Below, one piece after another: positions 34,947 through 45,344 of a DNA stretch of 64,000 bases. The notes under the pieces are model-generated. The model ran no database searches. It was not told the origin of the DNA and saw only the letters and a program-made list of their open reading frames with translations. The stretch comes from Sciurus carolinensis. Its lineage: Eukaryota > Chordata > Mammalia > Rodentia > Sciuridae. A program made the translations under genes and the position numbers. The stretch lies in NCBI RefSeq assembly GCF_902686445.1, contig NC_062213.1, positions 41,118,741-41,182,740 of the forward strand. Direction: 5' to 3'. Position 1 is the first letter of the stretch, and each line of letters starts with the position of its first letter.

Positions 34947-35815
34947 ACATTGTTTTCTTTTCAAAGACCACATTATTATTGTTGTTTTATTGGACCCATA
35001 TTTGTTTAAAATAATTATCACTTTTTTTTTTTCCTGTTAATTGCTATCAAACTGGCAGGTTGAGATGGTTAACTAGGACTAGGAGCAAATTGAAAGTAAC
35101 AAGACTTAGTCACTCAGTGAATACAAGAGGCAGAAATAGGCACCAGTTCCCTAATGTTCTATCTTTCCCTAGAGACTGTCACCAGACAAGGGTCAGGTGA
35201 AGCGGTGCAGATGTGGATGTGGTGGGGAGGCATCTCACAGCCCTGGACAAAACGTTCTTGATATTTTTATGCACATGGAACTGAGAGGTAGGAGAAGGAA
35301 GCCAGAGGTGGAAAAGTATAAAGTCAGAGTGGAGCCAAGAGCCTTACCCATAAGATCAGGAGACCTCATGGAGGAATCTGGGCTAAATATGCAGATATGT
35401 ATGTGAGCATGGCTGACCCAGGAGGCCTGAGACATTGACTGCAACTCCCTCTGGAAAAGCATCATGCAATGCCTATGCACTGCCAGGAGAGGGGAGGGCA
35501 GTCTTCTCCCAGGAAGCCTGCCACACGCATGTCTGTAATTGCTCACCGGCCTGAAAGATCACACCTAGCCTTTGGCTGAGATCCAGGCTCCTTGATGGCT
35601 CGTACACCATGTTAGAGTTTACTCTAGGATCATTTAATTTTGCTGGGAGTATGCTTTGTCAAGTTTCTTTTAGTGAAGGCATGATGGTGGTAAATTCTCT
35701 CAGTTTTTGCTCTGGAAATATCTTTATTTTGTCCTTGGTTTTGAAAAACATTTTCAGCAACCACAGACTTTTTAGGTAGATATTTGTCTCTCAGTGATAC
35801 CAAAGGCTCAGTGCT

Positions 35816-36044
35816 TGTATGGTTTGGATGTGAGGTGTCCCCCAAAAGCTCACGAGTGAGACAATGTGGGAAGGTTCAGAGGAGAAATGATGGGGTTGTA
35901 AGAGTCTTAACCCAATCAGTGAATTAATCCCTGATGGAATTAATTGAAGTGGTAGGGTGTGGCTGGAGGAGGTGGGAATTGGGCGTGGCTATGGGGTATA
36001 TATTTTGTATCAGGAGAGTGGAGTCTGTTTCCTGATGATGCCAG
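35816..36044 (+). mobile_element. Truncated sciurid MaLR LTR
   Basis: Starts TGTATGGTTTGGATGTGAGG and follows the LTR as far as GTCTGTTTCCTGATGATGCC, where it stops. The 3' part, including the poly(A) signal and the terminal ACTAAAACA, is missing. Near-identical 11-bp text (CAAAGGCTCAG, CAAAAGCTCAG) lies on both sides. Confidence 0.85.
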
Positions 36045-36442
36045 CAAAAGCTCAGAATGTTATGGTTCCAGTTTGTTTTTGCTTTTGCTTGTGACTTCAT
36101 ATTTTTTGTAACTGTATCTGGGAATTTCTTGGATCATCTACTCAGCACTTATCTATTGATTCATGGGTAATTCTGCTTGCAGCCCTCAGAGTTAGTTTTA
36201 GTTCACTGTGGTACTGAGATATAATCTTTTTGGGTTTCATTTTTGTTGGGATTTTCTAGTATCCCCAATGTGGTAGGATCTGGAATTTGTTTACAGTTCC
36301 CTAAGCTAAGAAAGTCTGAAAAAAAATGGGATTTAAGTTTTCCATATTCATCCTTCAGATTTTCTCAAAGGGAAAGATGGTGGAATGCTCTGTATATCTC
36401 CCTTGGCACATGGCTTCACATCTTTTGTCTAATATCCCTTAC

Positions 36443-36935
36443 TATCGCGTCCCCTCTGGCCGCAGAGAGAGACATGACAAATGTCTGAAGCTTTGGAAGT
36501 TTATTGTGCACAGTTCCTCTCCTACGCTTCTCTTACTCCTAGCTTCTGCGCACTCCCAGCTTCCCTTCTCCCAGCTTCTTCCAGCTCCCGCGTACTCCCA
36601 GCTTCCAGCTTGGCTTCAACCTCCGCCTCCGCCTTCGCCGCTTCTTCCGCTTCTTCCGTCCCCCGCCGCTTCTGCCTCTTCCTCAGCTTCTCCTCCCTAC
36701 TCTCCCACCCACCAGGCTTACATACACTTCAACCAATCAGGGGAGAGTACACGAGATAAACGCGGACAACTGCAAGCATAGGATGGGTACACGAGGGGGG
36801 CATGCTCTAGTCACATCGTTAACTAGCCAATCACCGGAATTCGCCGGCTGTTCACTGTATAGCTGGCTGCCCCTGGCTCAGCGCCAGGTGCCATCCTGAC
36901 CATGCCCAAGGCTGGGGGTCCCGGAAACCCCCACA
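36443..36935 (-). mobile_element. Class II ERV (IAP-like) solo LTR, CpG-rich
   Basis: On minus it starts TGTGGGGGTTTCCGGGACCC and ends GGGGACGCGATA. Perfect 6-bp duplications CCTTAC flank it at 36437-36442 and 36936-36941, the size expected for class II (ERV2/IAP) integration. On minus there are ATTGG boxes (CCAAT complement), a TGTATGTAAGC TATA-like word, a purine-rich GAAGCTGGGAG-type repeated stretch, and AATAAA at 36500-36505. CpG content is high for the region, so it is young. The final base triplet is ATA and not the usual ACA. No viral genes are attached. Confidence 0.85.
36500..36505 (-). terminator. Polyadenylation signal in the class II LTR
   Basis: AATAAA on minus in the context GTGCACAATAAACTTCC, at the expected R/U5 position of an ERV LTR. 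It has the same orientation as CPQ and lies about 1.8 kb past its stop codon. Confidence 0.7.
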
Positions 36936-37700
36936 CCTTACCTTTTAATCACTTCATTCATATATTCTCAAATGTTATCTAGCATTTTTAGCTGCTTTCA
37001 GAATTAAAAAGTCAGAGTATTGGTCTGCTACTTTGCGAGAAATGACTCTACTCTGTCTTTGAATTCTTTTAACTATTATCACTAACAAAACTGATTATTT
37101 CTCTCCTCTTCTCTTCCTCCTCCTTGTCATCCAATTACATGACATGTATATCAGACCTTTTGACATTGTCTTATGGTTCTCGGGTGATCCATTCCAGCAT
37201 ATTTTCCCTTTTTTGTTTCAATTTGAATAATTTTTATTGACTTATATTCAATTTCATTGATTCTTTCTTCAACCTTGTCTAGTCTGATGAGCCCAAGAAT
37301 TCTTAAATTTCTGTCATTGCCATTTTCATGTTAGTATTTGCATTTGACTCTGTTTTATAGCTTCCACCTCTGCTGAAATTCTCCTCTGTTCTTGTGCATG
37401 GACATTCACTTCTCACAGTAGATCCTTAACATTAATCACAGTTATCATTCCAAGTTCTAGGTTGCCTAGAAAGGCAATTCTTTTTATTGCTTTCTTTCCT
37501 GACAACGAGTTTATTTTTTCTTGCCTTCTGGGTATATTTTGTAATTCTTTATCGAATACTGGGCATTGCGCAAGAGGCTAGTAGAGATTGTCTGTAGAGT
37601 GGATAAGGACCATTGCTTTTGCGCTGAAGGACTCTGTGAATATATTATCTGCCCTTTCTTCAGCTTCAATCTCAGCAAAGTGTAAATAAGCCCTAACTTC

Positions 37701-38039
37701 CTTAAAATGCATGAAATATGTAAAATGTACATGTAAATTGGCATTATTATTTATCTAATGACAGATCCTAGTACTCACATTTAATAAGGTAATTGGATTA
37801 TACATTCTTGATTTTTTTCCAAATGGGGACATCTTTCTTTCTTGCTAATTAAAAAATTCCATATCTCATTTAAAACTCCTATACTATAAACATGTGCAAA
37901 TTAGAAAGCCAAATGCATCCATACATTCAATTAAGATATTAAGAGGAATTTATAATTCCTCTACTCCTTCATAAATAACATAAACCACAACAATCATTAT
38001 ATTTAATATTCATAAGCAAACCCACAAAATGGGAGGCCT
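37701..38039. other. AT-rich DNA downstream of the CPQ 3' end
   Basis: No repeat is recognised. It contains the GU-rich element expected after the CPQ poly(A) signal at its right end. Confidence 0.5.
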
Positions 38040-38335
38040 TCCAAAGATTCATTCAACATTTATTTTCAAAGTAGAAATAATATTTTTAGAAGGTAGCATA
38101 AAGAAACGCCCTTACTGCGATCCCTTCCATATGGTGATTCTGTGTGGTGATGGGGGTTATTCCTTATTCTGGAAACAATTTGGAAAGCATCAAGACAGAG
38201 GATAACAGAATATATGAAAAAACTATGCTCTGAAGATGAATCATATAACACTGCTTTGGGAAGAGCAGTTTCTTGAAGCCGCAGACCCAGGATTCCTGGA
38301 TAGAAAGGAGGAAAGTGCCTTCTTCCTCGCTGTTG
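38040..38335 (-). other. CPQ: CPQ 3' untranslated region
   Basis: This is minus-strand sequence from just after the TAA to the inferred cleavage point. It has no recognisable interspersed repeat. It ends shortly after an AATAAA, and the expected GU-rich downstream element (TTTTGTGGGTTTG on minus) lies near 38025. The exact cleavage base is inferred. Confidence 0.75.
38059..38064 (-). terminator. CPQ: CPQ polyadenylation signal AATAAA
   Basis: A canonical AATAAA on minus (tttatt on plus) lies 272 nt after the stop codon. It is followed by TGTTGAATGAATC and a GU-rich stretch. It is the first canonical signal after the stop, so it is the likely end of the transcript. Confidence 0.8.
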
Positions 38336-38499
38336 TTAGGACCTGGGCAGCATTTCTTCCATGTCTGCAACAACGTAAGAGACAACAGCCCAAACAGCAG
38401 CAGCAACGTTCATCTGCTTTGGGTCCATGACAGTCATGGTGTCTCCATGGGAGTGATGGAAGGCGAAATACTTATATAATTCATCACGTAGACTGGCTC
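38336..38499 (-). CDS. CPQ: CPQ terminal coding exon (carboxypeptidase Q), C-terminal 53 residues
   Basis: This is the last coding exon of carboxypeptidase Q (plasma glutamate carboxypeptidase), a secreted and lysosomal zinc dipeptidase of peptidase family M28. Read on minus from 38499, two bases complete a split Gly codon; 53 codons follow, then TAA at 38336-38338. The peptide starts ASLRDELYKYFAFHHSHGDT and ends in MEEMLPRS; its middle contains VMDPKQMNVAAAVWAVVSYV. The HHSHGDT segment carries the His that is the last zinc ligand of the family, and the PKQMN..AAAVW helix is the usual C-terminal helix. A pyrimidine-rich acceptor ending CCCTAG lies immediately upstream, so the start is a splice site and not an ATG. 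The frame is undamaged, with no stop or frameshift, so this is a live gene and not a processed copy. Family identification is from recognition of the C-terminus. The upstream exons are not in this window. Confidence 0.95.
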
Positions 38500-38522
38500 C
38501 TAGGGAGAAAAGAGAAAGGATT
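38500..38522 (-). promoter_or_regulatory. CPQ: 3' splice site of the CPQ last intron
   Basis: On minus, a run of pyrimidines (CTTTCTCTTTTCTCCCTAG) leads directly into the first coding base at 38499. The AG is at 38501-38500. The phase leaves two bases to finish a split Gly codon, which fits the CPQ reading frame. Confidence 0.9.
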
Positions 38523-39254
38523 CTGAGTGGAATATTGTGATAGACTGCTGAGAAACCACGGCTACCCTTACCCTTTCCCTTTGTCTGCTCCTACTATACT
38601 GGCTGCGGTGGAAAAATAAGTACTTTCCCAGGTTTTCTCGCAGCAAGAAATGACAACATTCTCACTATGATGATATGAGGAGCAGGTGCTGGCAGAGTTC
38701 ATGGAAAGCCTTTGTTCTGCTGACAGAAGAACTGGGAAAATGTCTCTAATGCTGCATTAAAGTCAGATGAGAAGTTAGGAGCAACCAGGGGCAAAAAGCC
38801 CACCAGCTCAACATGGCAGAGTGGAAAAACAAAAGAGTCTGGATTGAGAAACTACCTGCTAACCAACCAACAAACAGTCCTGCCCACTCTGGACTCCCTG
38901 CCATTTGAAGGAAAATAAACTTTCATTTGTATGAGTAACTGATACAGATGTCTTCATATTTATAAAAGAGCATCTCTTTTGTGTCTGAGGGAGTGCAAGT
39001 AATGTCCCTTCCTGGATACAAAAGGAAGTCAATACTCTTTTGCTCAAGTTTCCTTCTCAAATCACTCTTTTACTTCCTGCAGTCGTGAAATCCCCAGCAA
39101 CCTCCAAGGGCACCAGCAGGAGTCTCTGCCCCACTTAAAAGCTTTCTTCTCACTTTTCACTAGTTTCAGCCTTGAATCAGAGCCTCAGGGAAATTTCCAG
39201 TCTTGTTCATCCTTGAAAATCTACTAGGCCCATCTTGTGGATAGTCACAGTTCT
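38523..39254. other. CPQ intron sequence adjoining the last exon
   Basis: No repeat or exon is recognised. Confidence 0.5.
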
Positions 39255-40838
39255 TTAGCCTCTAGCAGTTTGTTTTATTATGAAATACACCATACATATA
39301 GAAGACTGCAGAGAACAAAAATGTATATTACCATGGGTGACGATATAAAAAGTACACACATGTCCATAATTCTACACAAGAAAAATATTTCCAGTATTCC
39401 TGAAGGCCATTTTTTTTTTATCCTCCTACTTCCCATTGCAGACCCCTTCTTTCCTGCAGAGATTCCCATGGTCCTGTCCTGCATGTGTGCTAATCACCTC
39501 CCCCTCGCCCTGCACACACATAACAACAATAATATTGCCAGCTTTTGAACCATACACTGCAGATTGCAGATGTATTTCTTCATCTTGCTTTTTTCACTCA
39601 AAACATATGTAAAATTTAACTGTTATCATTTCTTTTTTCTACTCACTGTCTTTATCCATTTTCCTGACATCGGGTATTTAGGTTTTTCTAGTTATGTATT
39701 ATTATAGGTTGCCATCAACATTCTCTGGGACCAAAATGTAAAAGTGGAATTGCCAGACTGCAGGGTAGGTGGGTATTCAATTTACCTTTCAATTCACTCT
39801 TCCACCGTCCTCACAGGAGTCCTCCTCTTGTCTCACACTCTCTCCATTACTCGGTATTATCAAAGTAAGTTTTGCTAATCTGATGAGTGTAAAATGTTAC
39901 TTCATTATTTTTTAAAAAATTATTAATGAGAATGAGCACATATTATTATATACACTTCTTAGTAATTTTATCTTCTCTTTTGTAAAATGCCTGTTCAGGT
40001 CTTTTGACAATTTTTCAGTTGATTTGTTTCTATTGATTTGTGATATGATATGTTCTTGATACATTTGTGATACTAATCTTATGTTGGCATTAAGCTTGCA
40101 TATGTATTATTTTCCAATTTGTGACTTAACTTTTTCCCCCTTGCTTAGGATATATTTTGATGAATAAATGCTTTTACTTTCAGTGTAGTTAAATTGATGA
40201 ATTTTCCTTTATGATTTTCACTTTGCACAACTTATTTAAGAAATGCTTCCCTACCTTACGATCAGAATTCTCCTATGTTCTCTTCTAAAATGTTTAGAGT
40301 TGGATTTTCATTTTTAAGATCTTCCATCTATCTAGAATTAGAATTGATTCTTGTGCAGGATAGGAGGTAGGTTTCTACTTTTCTTTTTCAGGTGTTCAGG
40401 AACATTTATCAACTAGTGCATCCTCCTTCCCCATTCACCGGCAGCATTGGTTTTGCCACGTATCAAGTTTCCTTAAACGGGAAGGCTCGTTTGGGGCTAA
40501 TTCTGCTGCAGTGGTCTGCTGGTTGATCCCTGTGGTGAAGCCACACCATCGTCACTGCTGTTATCTGCTAATCCTTGACATTTACCAGGGCAAGTTCTCT
40601 CACCCCTTTCTTCTTCTACTTCTTCAGGAATGGTTTGGTTATTTTTTTTTTATTGTAAATAAATGGGATACATGTTGTTTCTCTGTTTGTACATGGAGTA
40701 AAGGCATACCATTTGTGTAATCATAAATTTACATAGGGTAATGTTTGATTCATTCTGTTATTTTTTCCCTTCCCCCCACCCCTCCTACCCCTCTTTTCCC
40801 TCTATACAGTCCTTCCTTCCTCCATTCTTGCCCCCTTC

Positions 40839-40870
40839 CTAACCCTAACTCTAACCCTAACACTAACCCC
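40839..40870 (-). repeat. Interstitial telomere-like repeat (TTAGGG variants)
   Basis: On plus: CTAACCCTAACTCTAACCCT followed by AACACTAACCCC. Five units of CTAACC(C/T)-type sequence, two of them perfect TTAGGG on minus, sit inside the L1 3' UTR. Confidence 0.9.
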
Positions 40871-40892
40871 TCCCACCCCCCATTATGTGTCA

Positions 40893-41492
40893 TCATCCAC
40901 TTATCAGCGAGATCATTTGTCCTTTGGTTTTTTGAGATTGGCTTATCTCACTTAGCATGATATTCTCCAATTTCATCCATTGGCCTGCAAATGCCATAAT
41001 TTTATCATTCTTTATGGCTGAGTAATATTCCATTGTATATATATACCACAGTTTCTTGATCCATTCATCAATTGAAGGGCATCTAGGTTGGTTCCACAAT
41101 CTGGCTATTGTGAATTGAGCAGCTACCGACATTGATGTGGCTGTATCTCTGTAGTATGCTGATTTTAAGTCCTTTGGGTATAGGCCAAGGAGTGGGATAG
41201 CTGGGTCAAATGGTGGTTCCATTCCAAGTTTTCTAAGGAATCTCCACACTGCTTTCCAGAGTGGCTGCACTAATTTGCAGCCCCACCAGCAATGTATGAG
41301 TGTACCTTTCTCCCCACATCCTCGCCCACACCTGTTGTTGCTTGTATTCTTGATAATCGCCATTCTAATTGGGGTGAGATGGAATCTTAGGGTGGTTTTG
41401 ATTTGCATTTCTCTTATTACTAGAGATGTGGAACATTTTTTCATATGTTTGTTGATTGCTTGTAGATCTTCTTCTGTGAAGTGTCTGTTCAT
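40893..41492 (-). pseudogene. L1 ORF2 C-terminal fragment, 199 codons open
   Basis: An open frame shows [38 protein letters not shown] and [20 protein letters not shown], the L1 ORF2 carboxyl domain. It ends in a stop at 40893, near the normal ORF2 end. No reverse transcriptase or endonuclease is present because of the 5' truncation, so it is inactive. Confidence 0.93.
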
Positions 41493-42661
41493 TTCCTTAG
41501 CCCATTTGTCAATTGGGTTATTTGTATTCTTGGTGTAGAGTTTTTTGAGTTATTTATATATTCTGGAGATTAGTGCTCTATCTGCAGTATGATTGGCAAA
41601 GATTTTCTCCCACTGCTTTGGTTATTCTAAAGCATTGCTTTTCCAGATAAATGTCAGAATCATTTTAACATTCTACAAAAAAAAAAAATATTTTGGGGTT
41701 TTGCCCAGAATTGTATTCATTCGTGTGTCTATTCAGGGAGAGTTCTACATCATTCTACATCTACATCATAGGATTTTGTGTATTCTCATCAATAAAAATG
41801 ATGTGCTGATGCATGTTTTTTATTTACTTAAGTCTTCTGTCATTTTAAAAAAATTTCATAGTACGAACTTTTGTACAGTTTGGTGGTTTTCTTTCCTTGA
41901 TAGCTTATACCCTTTGGAGTTATTGAAAATTGTACATTTCTACAAACTCATCTTTTCTGTTTGTGGCCATCTGCTTTTAGTAAAAAGGGTATATCTGATT
42001 CATAAAATGAACTTTCTTCTTTGCCTACATTTGGAATAGCTAGTGTTTAAGATTAGAATTATTTATTTCTTGATTATTTTGTAGAACTTTTTATAAAACC
42101 ACATAAATCTGACGCTTGCTTTATGGTAACAATTTTAACTAATGATTTAATTTCCTTCGTGATTATTGGATTATTTAGATTTTGTACTTCTTTTTGAATT
42201 GAATTTGGAAATTACATTTTTGCTAGGAATTTATGAATTTCACCAAATATTCAAAATAATCAACAAAGAGTTGTCAAAAATATCCTGTTTGTATTTTTGC
42301 CAATGTTTGCTGACCTATAGTGATGTCTCTTTTTCATTCCTGATGTGAATTATCAATGCCTTCTCTCTTTTCAAAAAGTTCATCAGTCTTGCTAGCAGTT
42401 TGTTGATCTTTTGAAGAAAAAAAAGACAACTTGGGGCTTTCAGATACTTTCTATTATGTAGTAGATTTTCTTTCATTGATTTCTGCTCTTAGATTTATTA
42501 TCTCCCGTCTTTCTTCGTTTTTTTTTCCCCCTAACTTCTTGTGTTGAATCCTCAGTTTATTATTTTGCAGATTTCCTTTGTCTCTGACATGAGCAATAAG
42601 GCAATCTTTCCCTTAACATTGCTTTAGCTTTACTCTGATTGATATTTTCATGATTGTTCAA

Positions 42662-42702
42662 TTATATATATATATATATGTTTACATATATATTTACTAA
42701 CC
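42662..42702. repeat. (AT)n microsatellite
   Basis: ATATATATATATATATATG followed by a TTTACATATATAT run, inside the ancient L1M. Confidence 0.85.
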
Positions 42703-44022
42703 TCTAGTTTGACTTTTTTCTTTGACTCAAGAGTTAGAATATTTTTAAAAAATAATTTTCAAAAAGTACAGGGTTTCTTTGTTGATATTTTGTTATTAAC
42801 TTCTAACTTAATTTTAATTGTTTACTTCTAATGTAACTATTAGACAAGGTGGGTGGGATGACACAGATTCTTTGAATTTTGCTGAGATTTGCCCCATGGC
42901 TTATAATCTGATCCATTTTCATAAATGTTTCAAGTGTACTACATGAAAAGAATGTGCTCTCCGGGCTCCATGTGTGTCCATTAGCTTGAGCTTGATAATT
43001 GAGATCTTCAAACCTTTTAGCTCCTTACTGACTTATGTCTATCTGATTTATCAATTTTGGGAGAGATGTGTGAAAATATCCCTCTGTGGATTTGGATATA
43101 TTTCCTTTTCCTGTAGTTCTATCAATTTCCTTTTTATATATTTCAAAGTTTATGCTTTTAGGGATATATAAATATAGAATTCTATCTTCCTGGTAAATTG
43201 AAATTTTATTAATGTGTGACCCTGTCTGCATATCAGAATGTTTTTTGTACTGAAGTCTACACATTTTAGTACTAGTTTTTCCTAATATTTAATATAGCCA
43301 CATCTGCTTCAATTTGTGGAGTGTGGACCTACTATGCCTTTCCCCCTCATTTTACTTTCAGTTTTTCTCTGTCCTGATGTTCTTAGGGATTTTTCTTATG
43401 AATAGTATATAGGTGAGTTTTGAACTCTGGTTTAAGAATCTTTGATTTTTAGCTGCAGAGTATAATCCATTTATGCAGTTTGTGATTATTGTTAAATTGG
43501 ATTGATTTATATGATCTTAATTTTTTCTATTTGCTTATTGTGTTTTTTAATTCAAAAATTTTTTCTCTCTCTCTTGCCTCTTTTGGGTTGATTTTCTCCC
43601 ATTCTCTCATATCCCACCCCCAGTCTTTGGGAAGTTACAGTTTATTTCAATTCTGCTAGCGTAGACCTTAGAAATCAGATGTCATGTATTTATCTTACTA
43701 AGTCTAAAGTTAATTAATATATTACATGAGGACAGTAGCAGCCCCACATTTTGCACCTGTTCTAGGTGAACTCACTGCTTCTTAACAGTCCTTGCTCTAG
43801 GCAAACAGGAATTGGCACAAAAATTCTGGGTTCCACAGTGTTTTTACCTCTGTAGATACTCCCTTTATCATTTCTTACCTCTGAGAAGTTTCCTTACTTT
43901 GCCTTCTGATAAACCATGTATTATAAAAAGATGATTATTGTTGCATTCAATACCCTTCTGGGGAATGAGAGGTACATTTCTATGAACGTCTAGTAACCAC
44001 ACTGCCAGGGTTCTCTTTTCTT

Positions 44023-44234
44023 TTTTTGGTGGTGGTGGGGTACAAGGGATTGAACTCAGGGGCACTTGACCACTGAGTCACATTCCCAGCCCTTTTCTAT
44101 ATTTTATTTAGAGACAGGGTCTCACTGAGTTGCTTAGTGCCTCACTGTTGCTGAGGCTGGCTTTGAACTCACTATCCTCCCGCCTCAACCTCCCGAGCCA
44201 CTGGGATTATAGGCATGCACCATAGCTCCAGGCG
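44023..44234 (-). mobile_element. B1-dID SINE with perfect 15-bp TSD
   Basis: The complement of the sciurid dimeric SINE (ACAAGGGATTGAACTCAGGG..., GAGACAGGGTCTCACTGAG, GGATTATAGGCATGCACC). Exact duplications GGGTTCTCTTTTCTT are at 44008-44022 and 44235-44249. Confidence 0.97.
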
Positions 44235-44249
44235 GGGTTCTCTTTTCTT

Positions 44250-45044
44250 CTCCCACTTCCTGTCCTGGAGATTGGACACTCACTCCTCAGAACTTCACTG
44301 CATCAGGACTTTCTCTCAACCCACATTTTTAAAACTTCATGAAAAGGTTTGCCTCTACCTACTTCCCAAACTCCTTGCTCTGGAGTAGAATTTGTGTTTG
44401 CCTCTTATTCTTTCATCCTTTGCGGAGTTCAGCCATGATGCTGTTAAACATAACACAAGCTAGTGGAGCAAAAAATATATATATATATATAGAAAAGAAA
44501 ACTCAGCTATTACCCCAATTAATGGCTCCTATGCCCATTAGCAAATATCCCCAACAGGGGGTGTGTTGACAATATCTATCAAATTCGTCACCCACATTTA
44601 GGAGGCTTCTTCCTGTGCAATGGTGTTCTTTCTACACTACTTTCCAGACTGTTTTCTGTTACTTCAGTAGTTCAGAATGGATTGGAACTTATTATCATCC
44701 AGACTGATATCATAGCCTTTAATGGTGGACTGGAGTTCAGTTCTGTAGTGTTCTGAAGTTTCAATCCAATTTGACTGGATACTCATCAAGTCTCTACAAT
44801 GTTCTAGGCAGTGGTTAAGGCCTGAGGCAGACATAAAGGTGAAAAGACACAATTCTCTGCTCTCCAAAAGCTCAGCAGAAGCAGAGAAAATGCGTGCACG
44901 TCCAATAACAACATAGAATGCACCGAGTGCTACAACAAAAGGACAAAGAAATGGTGGAGAGATCATGTCACCGAGTGACCTCCCAGACCCCTAGGTGAAG
45001 TCCCCATGTTGTGTGCTCCCCATACAATCCTTACCATAATTGTC
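44250..45044. other. CPQ intron, mostly unrecognised
   Basis: A stretch at 44770-44900 (ATACTCATCAAGTCTC..., TGTTCTAGGCAGTGG, AATTCTCTGCTCTCC) resembles an old L2/L3-type LINE piece. An AT run lies at about 44475-44491. Confidence 0.4.
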
Positions 45045-45150
45045 CCATACTCTGTTAAAATTGTTTCTCTCACATTCCCCTTGTTATACAGTAAGCTCCT
45101 GAAGGCAGGGCCTCGGTTTTGCTGTGCCCTCTGTCACCAATGACTATAAC
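45045..45150 (+). mobile_element. L2 LINE 3' fragment
   Basis: CAGTAAGCTCCTGAAGGCAGGGCC followed by GGTTTTGCTGTGCCCTC follows the L2 3' end (TAAGCTCC..GGGCAGGG...). Confidence 0.6.
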
Positions 45151-45180
45151 CTAGACCCAAATGGAAAATGAAAGTATGTA

Positions 45181-45201
45181 TTTTTTTTTTTTTTTTTTTT
45201 T
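45181..45201. repeat. Poly(T) tract
   Basis: An uninterrupted T run of about 21 bases. Confidence 0.95.
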
Positions 45202-45344
45202 ACTGACTAAATGAAAATCAGCAAATTTTATGAACAAACTGGGCCTGTTGTGTGCTGTACCTGTCAGAGTCCTGGTAGGGAACAGAAGGGATATTCTAAG
45301 AAGGCAACTTGAAGAATTATTACTATTATTTTTATTATTATTTA

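Larger units (their letters stand above)
34310..37700 (-). mobile_element. Ancient L1M, split by an ID SINE and two LTRs
   Basis: Plus-strand text such as TTGTGATTTCTTCTGCATCTTATGGATTAC and TCATTTAGTC (34440-34510) is the complement of L1M ORF2. Text such as CTCTCAGTTTTTGCTCTGG...CTTTATTTTGTCCTTGG (35695-35740) and TTGATTCTTTCTTCAACCTTGTC (37256-37278) is the complement of the L1M ORF1/5' region. All frames are dead. A 560-bp stretch at about 35040-35600 does not look like L1 and is unexplained. Confidence 0.6.
40644..41616 (-). mobile_element. Young 5'-truncated L1 with TSD and telomere-like repeats
   Basis: 973 bp inserted between exact 10-bp duplications TTTGGTTATT (40634-40643 and 41617-41626). 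Its poly(T) at 40644 and onward is the A tail on minus. The 3' UTR has a T/C-rich complement (40765-40880) that includes telomere-like units at 40839-40870. ORF2 C-terminal sequence follows. It is the best preserved L1 in the window. Confidence 0.95.
39255..43790 (-). mobile_element. Ancient L1M, split by a young L1
   Basis: The complement of the L1M 3' end (TTTATCCATTTTCCTGACATC, CATCAACATTCTCTGGGACC) begins near 39255 and reads on to the 40643 junction. After the inserted L1, complement ORF2 text continues (CTCATCAATAAAAATGATGTG, GATCTTTTGAAGAAAAAAAAG) to about 43790. All frames are broken. Sense to CPQ. Confidence 0.75.

Noticed and set aside
36326..36781. 151-codon Ser/Pro/Leu-rich plus-strand frame
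   Set aside because: It is the antisense of the purine-rich part of the class II LTR. No viral or cellular protein motif is present.
38236..38479. Plus-strand frames of 64-68 codons over the CPQ exon
   Set aside because: They are antisense shadows of the CPQ coding exon and 3' UTR. The Gln-rich run is the complement of the exon's own Ala/Val codons.
40745..40960. Pro/Asn-rich 71-codon plus-strand frame
   Set aside because: Antisense of the L1 3' UTR polypurine tract and telomere-like repeats.
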